DNA from: DATMRF01 sp035566435
Lineage (GTDB): Bacteria; Verrucomicrobiota; Verrucomicrobiia; Limisphaerales; UBA8199
NCBI GenBank assembly: GCA_035566435.1
Contig: DATMRF010000011.1
Location: 32,540 to 96,539, forward strand
Direction: 5' to 3'
DNA length: 64,000 bases
Part shown: positions 1-7,045 of the stretch, in pieces
How positions within the stretch are numbered: the stretch's first letter is position 1
How the letters are laid out: every line of letters starts with the position of its first letter
Notes under the pieces: model-generated
The model's database searches: none
The model's input: the letters and a program-made list of their open reading frames with translations, nothing else
Told to the model about the DNA's origin: nothing
Position numbers and translations under genes: made by a program

Positions 1-277
1 CGAACCGGACGTGGCCCAGGTTATAAAGCAAAGGCGGTTGCAGGCGCTCGCTTTGGCTGGCCAGGGCGCTCTCGAAAAATGCCTCCGCCTCCCGGAGCTT
101 GCCCTCGCGCAGTTTCTGCGTGCCGGCGTTGAAAAAGTCGCGGGGCGTGGACGGCGCAGCGGGTTCCGGGGAAGACGGAGGAGAACTAGCCGCCACCACC
201 AGCCCAGCGAGCACGAGACTACCGAGAGTGCGCCAGAGGCCACGGCCGGCTAAAAATTGGCAAATCGCCTTGATCAT
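1..277 (-). CDS. TPR protein of the bat operon, 3' end outside window
   Basis: Seen: the reading frame starts at an ATG (275-277) overlapping the stop of the upstream VWA gene as ATGA and runs off the left edge, so about 92 residues are visible. A hydrophobic segment (about residues 15-28) ends in small residues and acts as signal peptide or anchor; a Pro/Ser linker follows; then an amphipathic helix pair (RDFFNAGTQKLREGKLREAE) fits a tetratricopeptide unit. Known: bat operons carry TPR proteins (BatC, BatE) after the VWA proteins. Inferred: periplasmic or membrane-linked TPR adaptor translated by coupling. Which Bat subtype it is cannot be told from this fragment. Confidence 0.75.
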   Translation of the reverse strand, partial: MIKAICQFLAGRGLWRTLGSLVLAGLVVAASSPPSSPEPAAPSTPRDFFNAGTQKLREGKLREAEAFFESALASQSERLQPPLLYNLGHVRF

Positions 278-1302
278 GGGGGAATTTCGCGCAAGTGACG
301 GCGTGTGCCAACGAAAGATTCGACCACCAGCAGGAACAGCGCTGCTGCCACCGGCCAGTGGAAGCGGTCCACGCCCAATTTTCGCGCCGGGGCAGCTCCG
401 GAGGTGTTGCTCAGGTCTTCGAGCGCCAGCCGGACTTTGGCCAGCCCTTCGCCGACTGGACCCAGGGGATAGTAGGCGCCATGCGTGGCCTGGGCAATGG
501 CGCGCAAGGTAACCTCGTCCAGCCGACTGTGCACGACCTCGCCCTTGCTGTCGCGCAGCAATTCGGGCCGGCCATGCTCGTTGAGCATCTGGATCTCCGC
601 CCCGGCGGGTGTGCCGACGCCAATGGTGAACACCACCACGCCCTGTTTAGCGAGAGGTTCAGCCACTCGGACCCCCCCTTTTTCCAAATCTTCGCCGTCC
701 GTGAGCAGCACCAGGAGTTTCTGCCGTTCGTTCTTGTCAAGCGCGTGGGAGCCTTCGTTGAGCGCGCGGCCAACATCGGTCCCGAGGACCGGGATGGTTC
801 GGTCATCGACCATCATGAGCGCGTCCTGAAAGGCGCCATAGTCAAACGTGAGCGGGCACTGGAGAAACGCCTGGCCGGCGAACGCAACGAGGCCGACCCG
901 GCCATGGCCCTGGCGCTGGACAAAGTCAAGGATGGCAAGCTTGGCGCGTTGAAGCCGGTTAGGGCTGACATCACTTGCGAGCATGCTGCGCGAACAATCC
1001 AGCAGGAAAACGACATCCTGCCCGAACAGATGACTGGCTTCGGCTTGCTCCCCCCATTGCGGCCTGGCCAGAGCGAGGCCCATGCCCGCCAGGGTTGATA
1101 CCAACAGCGCGTGCTTGAGCGCGCGGCGTGCGCGGCTGTGGGAGCGGGTCAACTGGGAAAGGAATTCCGGCGCGGCAAGTTGGGCGAGTTGCTGTCTTCG
1201 CTGCAAGGCCGAGTACTGCTGCAAAAGGAGCAGCACGACCGGCCCGAGGGCCGCCAGCCATAACCACTCAGGCTCGGCGAAGTGAGGATGAGATAAATTC
1301 AC
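274..1302 (-). CDS. VWA-domain membrane protein, BatB-like
   Basis: About 342 residues. An N-terminal membrane helix (WLWLAALGPVVLLLL) is followed by a second hydrophobic stretch near residue 60 and a von Willebrand A domain with an intact metal-binding (MIDAS) motif DCSRSM and a later LLTDGED. A hydrophobic helix lies near the C-terminus. A longer frame goes to 1377, but I prefer the GTG at 1300-1302: it overlaps the upstream stop as GTGA and gives a BatB-like N-terminus. Known: Bat VWA proteins act in the cytoplasmic membrane with MoxR ATPases, probably in complex assembly or stress tolerance. It is the fifth gene of the operon that begins with moxR at 5031. Confidence 0.85.
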   Translation of the reverse strand: MNLSHPHFAEPEWLWLAALGPVVLLLLQQYSALQRRQQLAQLAAPEFLSQLTRSHSRARRALKHALLVSTLAGMGLALARPQWGEQAEASHLFGQDVVFLLDCSRSMLASDVSPNRLQRAKLAILDFVQRQGHGRVGLVAFAGQAFLQCPLTFDYGAFQDALMMVDDRTIPVLGTDVGRALNEGSHALDKNERQKLLVLLTDGEDLEKGGVRVAEPLAKQGVVVFTIGVGTPAGAEIQMLNEHGRPELLRDSKGEVVHSRLDEVTLRAIAQATHGAYYPLGPVGEGLAKVRLALEDLSNTSGAAPARKLGVDRFHWPVAAALFLLVVESFVGTRRHLREIPP

Positions 1303-2339
1303 GGCACCCTCCTGAGCCGCGTGTTGGCAAGAACGGCCTCCAGCGCAAACAGCCCCACCGCCGCAAGCAGCGGCCATTGGAACAATGTCCGGTAGGTGGT
1401 AAAGCGCCGGAGTTTCACTTCGGTTTTCTCAAGCCGATCAATTTCGTTGTAAATTCTCTCCAATTCATTGCGGTTGGTGGCCCGATAGAATTTTCCCTTC
1501 GACAGGGCCGACATTCTGCCCAGCACATCGTAATTGGCGGGCTGGAGCATCATCCCAGGCCTGAGATTGCCCTGTTCATCAAGCTCGAGCTTGCCCGTGC
1601 CGGGGTCAAAGGCGTAGAGCGGGCAGGGCTGCTCGATACCAATACCGATGGTATAGACCTTTACCCCAAGCGCCGCGGCCAGTTGGGCGGCGGGCACAGG
1701 ATCGATTTCTCCCTTATTGTTATCGCCGTCGGTCAACAGGATGATGATCCGGCTCTTGCTGTCTTTGAGGTCCTTGAGCCGTTTGGCGCCCGCTGCCGTG
1801 GCGTCGCCGATGGCGGTACCGAGGTCGCGAATCAGGCCAACGTGCAAGCGGTGCAGGTTATCGACGAGCCAGTCGTGGTTGAGCGTCAGCGGGCTGGCGA
1901 GGTACGGCACGGCGGAAAAGACAATCAGCCCGAGCCGGTCGCTGGGCCGTTTGCGAATGAAATCTTCGAGTACCTGGGACGCGATGTCGAAGCGGGAAAC
2001 GCGTTCGCGAGGCGCTCCCATATCGAGGGCCATCATCGACCACGACAAGTCCAGCACGAGCATGATATCCACGCCGCTGGCCTGGGTTTCGGTGTGGTCA
2101 TTGGCGAAGCGCGGTCCGGCCAGCGCGATGATGCACAGCGCGACGGTCAGGATTCTTAAAAAGACCAACAACCGGCCCGCGGCTGCCCGGGCCGCCGCGC
2201 CGGCAGCGCGAGCGATGTCCGCGCTAGGGAACCGCAGTGCCGAAATCTTCCCAATGCGTCCGCGCAGGAAGGAATATACCGGCAAAAGCGCCAGGAGGGC
2301 CAGCAGCCACGGATACTGAAATTGGAAATCACCGGTCAT
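1299..2339 (-). CDS. VWA-domain membrane protein, BatA-like
   Basis: 346 residues. N-terminal segment FQYPWLLALLALLPVYSFL and a second helix near residue 60-75 are the two membrane spans typical of BatA. The VWA domain follows with MIDAS motif DLSWSM and LLTDGDN; a final hydrophobic helix lies near the C-terminus (WPLLAAVGLFALEAVL). It overlaps the preceding DUF4381-like gene by 11 bp and the next VWA gene by 4 bp, so translation is probably coupled. Known role: with MoxR and the second VWA protein it forms a membrane-associated assembly or chaperone system, partner unknown here. BatA rather than BatB is chosen by order and the twin N-terminal helices. Confidence 0.87.
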   Translation of the reverse strand: MTGDFQFQYPWLLALLALLPVYSFLRGRIGKISALRFPSADIARAAGAAARAAAGRLLVFLRILTVALCIIALAGPRFANDHTETQASGVDIMLVLDLSWSMMALDMGAPRERVSRFDIASQVLEDFIRKRPSDRLGLIVFSAVPYLASPLTLNHDWLVDNLHRLHVGLIRDLGTAIGDATAAGAKRLKDLKDSKSRIIILLTDGDNNKGEIDPVPAAQLAAALGVKVYTIGIGIEQPCPLYAFDPGTGKLELDEQGNLRPGMMLQPANYDVLGRMSALSKGKFYRATNRNELERIYNEIDRLEKTEVKLRRFTTYRTLFQWPLLAAVGLFALEAVLANTRLRRVP

Positions 2340-2931
2340 GGGCGCGAGGAGCGGGGGCGACGGGCGAGGGACCGGTTTGCGCGAGGGCTGTTAGGCTCTC
2401 TTCCGCTCGCTGAATCAGCTTTGCGGCAACCTCAACGGCGTCCAGCGGCGGCTGAGGAGGCACAGGCGCGAATTTCCGTTCATCGCATTCACGCAGAAAA
2501 TCGCTGACCGTCGCTGAAAGTTCCGGGCTGACTTGTGGGAGGGCCACGAGGGTTGAGCAAAACTCGGAAGTGGTGCGCTCCGCGGGCGGGAGGCCAAGGC
2601 TGAGGCTGAAATAATGGCGGAGAATTCCGGAAACCCGGCTGAGCACAACGCCGCTTTCCGCCTGCCCGCGCAGGGATTGAAGCTCCTCCTGCGCCTGAAT
2701 CGCTGGTGGTGTAATGACGGGAGGTCGCTTCGGACGCAGAAGTAACCAGACCGCCACCCCCGCCAGGACGAGGAGACCCAGCGCGCCAAAAACCACCCAG
2801 GAACCGTATTGCTCCCAGAACCCAGGCGCGATCTCACCCCGTGGAGGCACGAGCGGAGGGATTTCATCAACGGCGATCAAATTGGTAGCGGCATGGACAG
2901 GTGCGGCCAAGACATAGGACAAAACGGCCAT
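2329..2931 (-). CDS. DUF4381-like membrane protein of bat operon
   Basis: About 200 residues from the ATG at 2929-2931. The frame stays open to 3039, but the extra N-terminal codons fall in a hairpin repeat, and this ATG gives a credible signal peptide (MAVLSYVLAAPVHA). After a short Pro-rich segment comes one membrane helix (WVVFGALGLLVLAGVAVWLLL, shown to its end near residue 60) and a soluble helical domain with a conserved-looking RHYFSLSLGLPPAERTTSEF region. Known: small single-span DUF4381 proteins occur between DUF58 and VWA genes in such operons. Function unknown; likely a membrane component of the MoxR/VWA system. Confidence 0.72.
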   Translation of the reverse strand: MAVLSYVLAAPVHAATNLIAVDEIPPLVPPRGEIAPGFWEQYGSWVVFGALGLLVLAGVAVWLLLRPKRPPVITPPAIQAQEELQSLRGQAESGVVLSRVSGILRHYFSLSLGLPPAERTTSEFCSTLVALPQVSPELSATVSDFLRECDERKFAPVPPQPPLDAVEVAAKLIQRAEESLTALAQTGPSPVAPAPRAHDR

Positions 2932-3002
2932 AAGAGAACACAGAGACCATAGAGAGCCGGACCTTGAAGGATTTCTTTGTGGTCCCTGTGTTCTTTTGTG
3001 GC
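2927..3002. repeat. 28-nt imperfect inverted repeat between two bat genes
   Basis: Arms at 2927-2954 and 2975-3002 pair with about five mismatches, separated by 20 nt. The core word is GAACACAGRGACCA. It covers the start codon of the DUF4381-like gene and the gap after the DUF58 gene, so a transcript hairpin could tune translation or mRNA stability inside the operon. The word resembles degenerate intergenic repeats elsewhere in this window. Confidence 0.7.
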
Positions 3003-3035
3003 AATTCCGGTTGTTCGCCGTTGGTCTTCGGATGT

Positions 3036-3953
3036 TCAACCTCGTCTCCTCCCCCGGCGAGTCTCGAAAAACCGCTGCAGAGTTTGTGCGAAAGGTTCAG
3101 CTGTGCTGAAGCTCAACGTGTCCACCCCGGCCCGGCGAAAGGCGCGGTCCAGCTCGGCCAGACGTTCGGCGTTGGTGCGCGCAAAGCGGTCGCGGACCAT
3201 GGCACGGCTGGAGTCGACTTCGAGCAATTCGCCGGTTTCGGCGTCTTCGAGCGTCAACAACCCGGCGGACGGCAACACGCTTTCGCGCGGGTCATGCAGG
3301 TGGACGCAGACCAGGTCGTGCCGCGCGTTAGTCAGGCCGATCTCCTGGAGGGTGTCGCGGCCTGAACGGGGCTGGGCGGCGGACGCTCCGAAGCTGTGAA
3401 GAAAATCCGTCAGCAGGAAGACGATCGAACGGCGGTGGAGCACATGATTGAGAAAGGCCAGGGCCGCCGGGATGTTCGTGCCGCGATGTTTCGGCTCGAA
3501 AAAAAGCATTTCGCGGATGAGGCGCAGGATGTGGCGGCGGCCTTTCCGCGGCGGCAGGAACAGCTCAACCTGGTCCGTAAACAGGAGCAGCGCCACTTTG
3601 TCGCTGCTCCGGGTGGCGGAAATGGCAAGCGTGCCCGCAATTTCCGCCGCGAAGTCGCGTTTCGACTGGCGCAGCGAACCAAACGCGCAGGATCCCGAGA
3701 TATCCACCGCCAGCACCAGGGCAAGTTCGCGTTCCTCGCGGTAGCGTTTGATGAATGGCCGGCCCATCCGGAACGTGACATTCCAGTCGATGTCGCGAAC
3801 CTCGTCCCCGGGGATGTACTCGCGCAGTTCTTCGAAGTCCATCCCTCGGCCTTTGAAATGGCTCAGGTAGGCCCCGACCATCATGTCATTGACCAGCCGA
3901 TTGGTGCGGACCTCGATCCGGCGCACGGCCTCCAGTAATTGCGTAATTGTCAT
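3036..3953 (-). CDS. DUF58 domain protein
   Basis: 305 residues. The DUF58 signature is clear: FKGRGMDFEELREYIPGDEV followed by RDIDWN at about residues 33-60, then a VWA-like fold with DISGS and a later LLTDF. No signal peptide or strong membrane span, so it is cytosolic or peripherally bound. Known: DUF58 proteins are almost always encoded directly after moxR-type ATPases and before Bat proteins, as here. Inferred: adaptor between the MoxR ATPase and the membrane VWA proteins. The start is the ATG at 3951-3953, placed just downstream of a hairpin repeat. Confidence 0.92.
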   Translation of the reverse strand: MTITQLLEAVRRIEVRTNRLVNDMMVGAYLSHFKGRGMDFEELREYIPGDEVRDIDWNVTFRMGRPFIKRYREERELALVLAVDISGSCAFGSLRQSKRDFAAEIAGTLAISATRSSDKVALLLFTDQVELFLPPRKGRRHILRLIREMLFFEPKHRGTNIPAALAFLNHVLHRRSIVFLLTDFLHSFGASAAQPRSGRDTLQEIGLTNARHDLVCVHLHDPRESVLPSAGLLTLEDAETGELLEVDSSRAMVRDRFARTNAERLAELDRAFRRAGVDTLSFSTAEPFAQTLQRFFETRRGRRRG

Positions 3954-3964
3954 GGGGTGCTCGA

Positions 3965-4045
3965 GTCTCAGGTCTCAAGTCCCAAGTTCGAAGTCCCGAC
4001 ACACAGGACGCGGGACTTGAGACCTTGGGACTTGAGGCTTGAGAC
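3965..4045. repeat. 35-nt inverted repeat of AAGTCCCAAG type
   Basis: Arms at 3965-3998 and 4011-4045 read GTCTCAGGTCTCAAGTCCC... and its near reverse complement, around a 12-nt loop. It nearly fills the gap between moxR and the DUF58 gene. The same word family (AAGTCCCAAG, AAGTCTCAAG) appears at 36641-36735 and inside addB and queG. It could form a strong hairpin in the operon mRNA; no T-tract follows, so it is not a classical terminator. Confidence 0.8.
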
Positions 4046-4050
4046 GGAGT

Positions 4051-5031
4051 TCACGGGACGGGGACGGTGTTGAAGATTTTTTTGATGATCGCGTCTGTTG
4101 TTACCGCCTGGGCTTCGGCCTCATACGTGAGAATAATGCGATGGCGCAGCACGTCCGGACCAATGCTCTTGACGTCCTCGGGCGTCACGTAAGTGCGGCT
4201 TTGCAGCAAGGCCCAGGCCTTCGCGGCGAGTGTAAGGTAGATCGTCGCTCGGGGCGAAGCGCCAAACTGGATGAAATGTTTCACATCGAGTTTGTATGGT
4301 TCCGGTTTACGTGTGGCGAAGACGAGGTGAACGATGTATTCGCGCACTTTTTCATCGACGTGAATCTGATCTACCAGTTTGCGAGTGCGCAGGATCTCCT
4401 CCAATTCGATCACCGGTTGCGTCCGGGTTTCCGGGGCGGTAAACGCCATGCGGTCGAGGATTTTTCGTTCTTCCTCGAACGACGGATAATCCAACAGCAC
4501 TTTGAACATGAAGCGGTCCACCTGCGCTTCGGGCAGAGGGTAAGTGCCTTCCTGGTCGATGGGGTTTTCGGTGGCCAGCACCAGGAATGGCGAGGGCAGC
4601 GGCATGGTTTCGCCGCCCAGAGTGACCTGCCGCTCCTGCATGGTCTCCAGCAAAGCCGATTGCACCTTGGCCGGCGCGCGGTTGATCTCGTCCGCGAGCA
4701 CAAAATTGGCGAACACCGGACCTTTGGTGGCGTGATACTTGCCGTCCTGGGGACTGTAGATGAGCGTGCCGACGATGTCGGCCGGGAGCAGGTCAGGCGT
4801 GAATTGAATGCGGTGGAACGAGGCCTGGATCGCGGCGGCCAGGGTGCGGACGGAGAGGGTTTTGGCGAGCCCGGGCACACCTTCGAGCAGGACGTGGCCG
4901 TTGGCGAGCAATCCCACGAGCAACCGGTCCACCAATTGCTCTTGCCCGACGATCACCCTGCCAATTTCGCCCCGCAGCCTGGAAATCCAGGTTGCCGCCG
5001 CCTTCACTTGCTCGTCCAACGGTGTGCTCAT
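4051..5031 (-). CDS. MoxR-family AAA+ ATPase
   Basis: 326 residues, normal MoxR length. Walker A is GVPGLAKT (about residues 51-58), Walker B LADEIN, followed by the family-typical PAKVQSALLETMQERQ and ATENPIDQEGTYPLPEAQ stretch, then the C-terminal lid domain. Cytosolic ATPase. Known: MoxR proteins act as chaperone-like ATPases with VWA-domain partners; this one heads an operon with DUF58, a DUF4381-like protein, two VWA proteins and a TPR protein. No pathway-specific substrate gene is visible nearby, so its client is unknown. Confidence 0.95.
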   Translation of the reverse strand: MSTPLDEQVKAAATWISRLRGEIGRVIVGQEQLVDRLLVGLLANGHVLLEGVPGLAKTLSVRTLAAAIQASFHRIQFTPDLLPADIVGTLIYSPQDGKYHATKGPVFANFVLADEINRAPAKVQSALLETMQERQVTLGGETMPLPSPFLVLATENPIDQEGTYPLPEAQVDRFMFKVLLDYPSFEEERKILDRMAFTAPETRTQPVIELEEILRTRKLVDQIHVDEKVREYIVHLVFATRKPEPYKLDVKHFIQFGASPRATIYLTLAAKAWALLQSRTYVTPEDVKSIGPDVLRHRIILTYEAEAQAVTTDAIIKKIFNTVPVP

Positions 5032-5089
5032 TTTCCGACGAATCTAGGCAACGAATGTCTGAGGCACAAGCGCAGGGAACGGCTTTTGG

Positions 5090-5116
5090 CCGCGGATAGC
5101 GCGGATGGCGCGGAAA
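5090..5116. repeat. 9-bp tandem repeat, three units
   Basis: CCGCGGATA, GCGCGGATG, GCGCGGAAA lie end to end in the leader upstream of moxR. It is another short degenerate tandem word, consistent with the window-wide repeat habit. No function can be assigned. Confidence 0.55.
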
Positions 5117-5296
5117 GAAGAAAAGAACGAACAAGGAATTATTTAATCTCGCGGTGACGAGGCACGGCTTGCGTGATGAGTGTCCGCAAGTGCTGGTACC
5201 AATCGTGGGGAAGCTAGCCCCGGCGCCATGACCGGGCACCGACATTGTTTCGCCGCGAGCCTGGAACTGAAGCATCGGTCTTCGGAACGGACTCAC

Positions 5297-5635
5297 TCCG
5301 GAGACCCTCAAGCGGGGAGCCGGAAGCCTCGGCAGCAGGCCGGCGAGCTTTTGGGTAGCGTCAGGCGTTTGCAGCATGCTGGCTAACTGCATCGCGGCCA
5401 CCTGAGCCGGACCGGGCGGCCTGGCGATCACGCGCACTGTCAGGCCCAGTCGGTCTTTGCCTGAGGCTAGAATTAACCCCCGGTATGCGGCAACCCGGAC
5501 CGCATCGACTCGTTCCGTGTCGAACAGCCGCCTATAGGCAGTGCGCGCCTTAGCGTTGACGCCCGCGGCGAGCCACTCGTCGGCGCACCGCAACTGGGCA
5601 TCCACTACCGCCGAATGTACTGTGCCGCAACGCAA
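5297..5635 (-). pseudogene. Remnant of a HEAT-repeat protein gene
   Basis: A frame of about 113 codons reads as HEAT/armadillo-like helices, for example CADEWLAAGVNAKARTAYRR, then VRVAAYRGLILASG, then VAAMQLASMLQTPDATQKLA and LAGLLPRLPA. This matches the pattern of verrucomicrobial secreted HEAT-repeat proteins, which are normally many hundreds of residues. Here there is no signal peptide, no upstream domain, and after VSG the sequence stops resembling repeats while the frame merely runs on into the moxR region. I interpret it as a decayed internal fragment. It could instead be a short expressed gene, but I see no convincing start. Confidence 0.55.
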
Positions 5636-5709
5636 TGTTTAGGCTTCGATTCGACCCAGGCGACCTCCAGGCTTGCCTTTGAGGTGCCGTTGTTTTACAC
5701 CTTGCGTTG

Positions 5710-6615
5710 ATGAGCGGTCAGATGGAACCGAGAATATCGAAGTGGCCCTTCTTATTGGGTGATGGGCTCCTGCTCGGCCTCGCCGGGTTCATCTATTACC
5801 AAAGCACTCTTCCTATGGGTCCCTGGCAGATCGGTTTCGTCGTCCTTTGCATTGCCGGTGGCGCCTGGCTTGCCATCATGCCATTCCTGCTGGAATACCG
5901 CGTGGTTGCCAAACTCGCCGAGGCCGACGCGCTCGCCACCGTGGTCGCCCAGCTTCAAAAACTCGAGACGGTCGCCGCGGAAATCGGCAATGCCACTGGC
6001 CAGTGGCAGACCATGCACGAAGAGGCCGCCAAAACCGCCGCTGCTGCCAAAGCAATCGCCGAGCGCATGGGCAAAGAAGTCCAGGGTTTCACGGAGTTCA
6101 TGCAGCAGGCAAACGATGGCGAAAAGGCGACCTTGCGGCTGGAGGTGGAGAAGTTACGCCGGGCTGAGGCCGACTGGCTCCAGGTGCTGGTCCGGATGCT
6201 CGACCACGTGTACGCGCTCCACAATGGCGCCCTGCGCTCGGGCCAGCCGAACCTGATTGAAAACCTCAACAATTTCCAAAATGCCTGCCGTGATGCAGCT
6301 CGCCGCGTCGGGCTGATGCCCTTCCAGCCCACCCCGGCTGAGCGGTTTGATGCCCAGCGTCACCAGGTGGCGAATGGCGACGGACAGCCGTCTCCGGACG
6401 CGGTTGTCCGCGAAACGGTCGCCAGCGGCTATACCTTTCAGGGTCGCCTGCTGCGCCCCGCGATGGTCCGGCTGAGTGACCACGCGGCCGAGACGGTGCC
6501 GGAGCCTGCTCCTGCTCCCGGCCTAACCTCCGACGGGCGCGAAGGAAAAGCCGCAAGTCGCGGCGACGGCCAAAGCCAATTGCCGCTGGACCAAACAGGG
6601 GAGACTCTGGCTTAG
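5710..6615 (+). CDS. Membrane-anchored GrpE-like protein
   Basis: 301 residues from the ATG at 5710 (a TTG codon precedes it). Two membrane helices at about residues 12-30 and 38-58, then a long coiled coil rich in Ala/Glu (about 60-150), then a compact C-terminal region with GrpE features: RFDAQRHQV, an acidic gap, then VRETVASGYTFQGRLLRPAM. Known: the DnaK nucleotide-exchange factor GrpE has a coiled coil followed by a beta domain with FDPxxHEAV and GYxxxxRxLRPA motifs; it is normally soluble and about 200 residues. No dnaK or dnaJ is nearby. Inferred: a GrpE-type protein tethered to the inner membrane, possibly not a true exchange factor. Confidence 0.7.
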   Translation: MSGQMEPRISKWPFLLGDGLLLGLAGFIYYQSTLPMGPWQIGFVVLCIAGGAWLAIMPFLLEYRVVAKLAEADALATVVAQLQKLETVAAEIGNATGQWQTMHEEAAKTAAAAKAIAERMGKEVQGFTEFMQQANDGEKATLRLEVEKLRRAEADWLQVLVRMLDHVYALHNGALRSGQPNLIENLNNFQNACRDAARRVGLMPFQPTPAERFDAQRHQVANGDGQPSPDAVVRETVASGYTFQGRLLRPAMVRLSDHAAETVPEPAPAPGLTSDGREGKAASRGDGQSQLPLDQTGETLA

Positions 6616-6887
6616 CCCGGCGCTCCTGTGGTTTGGTTTAACCCAAGTTGGGCCTCGGCCAGGTCCGCTTCCAATCGCGCCATCTCCGCCGCCACCTGCG
6701 AGAGGGGCAGTTGATTGCTTTGAAGAGCGGAGAGGAGGCGTTTTTGCGCATCTTGAATCTTCGCAACTCGCTGCCTCAACACCTCCGAGCCCGCCATCTG
6801 AAGGGTATTTACAGGCGCCTGTTCGCTCGCCCCGACCGATCCGGATTTCTGAGCGTCGCTGAACATAATTAGGGCCTGTGATAGCAA
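6612..6887 (-). CDS. Small helical protein, unknown
   Basis: 91 codons, convergent with and overlapping the GrpE-like gene by 4 bp. Mostly helical and charged (LRQRVAKIQDAQKRLLSALQ, then VAAEMARLEADLAEAQLGLN), with heptad-like spacing that suggests a short coiled coil. No membrane segment or recognised motif. The codon bias fits its neighbours, which favours a real gene, but an overlap artefact is possible. Confidence 0.45.
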   Translation of the reverse strand: MLSQALIMFSDAQKSGSVGASEQAPVNTLQMAGSEVLRQRVAKIQDAQKRLLSALQSNQLPLSQVAAEMARLEADLAEAQLGLNQTTGAPG

Positions 6888-7045
6888 TAATCAGGCCAAA
6901 TGCATGCGCCATTCAGCACCAGAGCCGCGGAGGAGTTGTTTTGGAACCCATTCGAGGAGGGGAAGAAAGATGGGCGGAAAGGCAAGTATTAATCATTCCG
7001 GCGGAAGACGTTACCTATATGCGGTTGTTCGCTAACGGCTATTGG

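Noticed and set aside
3965..4045. Rho-independent terminator after moxR
   Set aside because: Hairpin is strong but no T-tract follows on the transcribed strand and the operon continues.
4039..5157. Plus-strand frame of 372 codons over moxR
   Set aside because: Antisense to a clear MoxR ATPase; His/Arg-rich translation is typical of a shadow frame.
4793..5635. A single 280-residue minus-strand gene
   Set aside because: Only the first 113 codons look like protein (HEAT repeats); the rest reads moxR DNA in a wrong frame, so I kept the fragment as a pseudogene.
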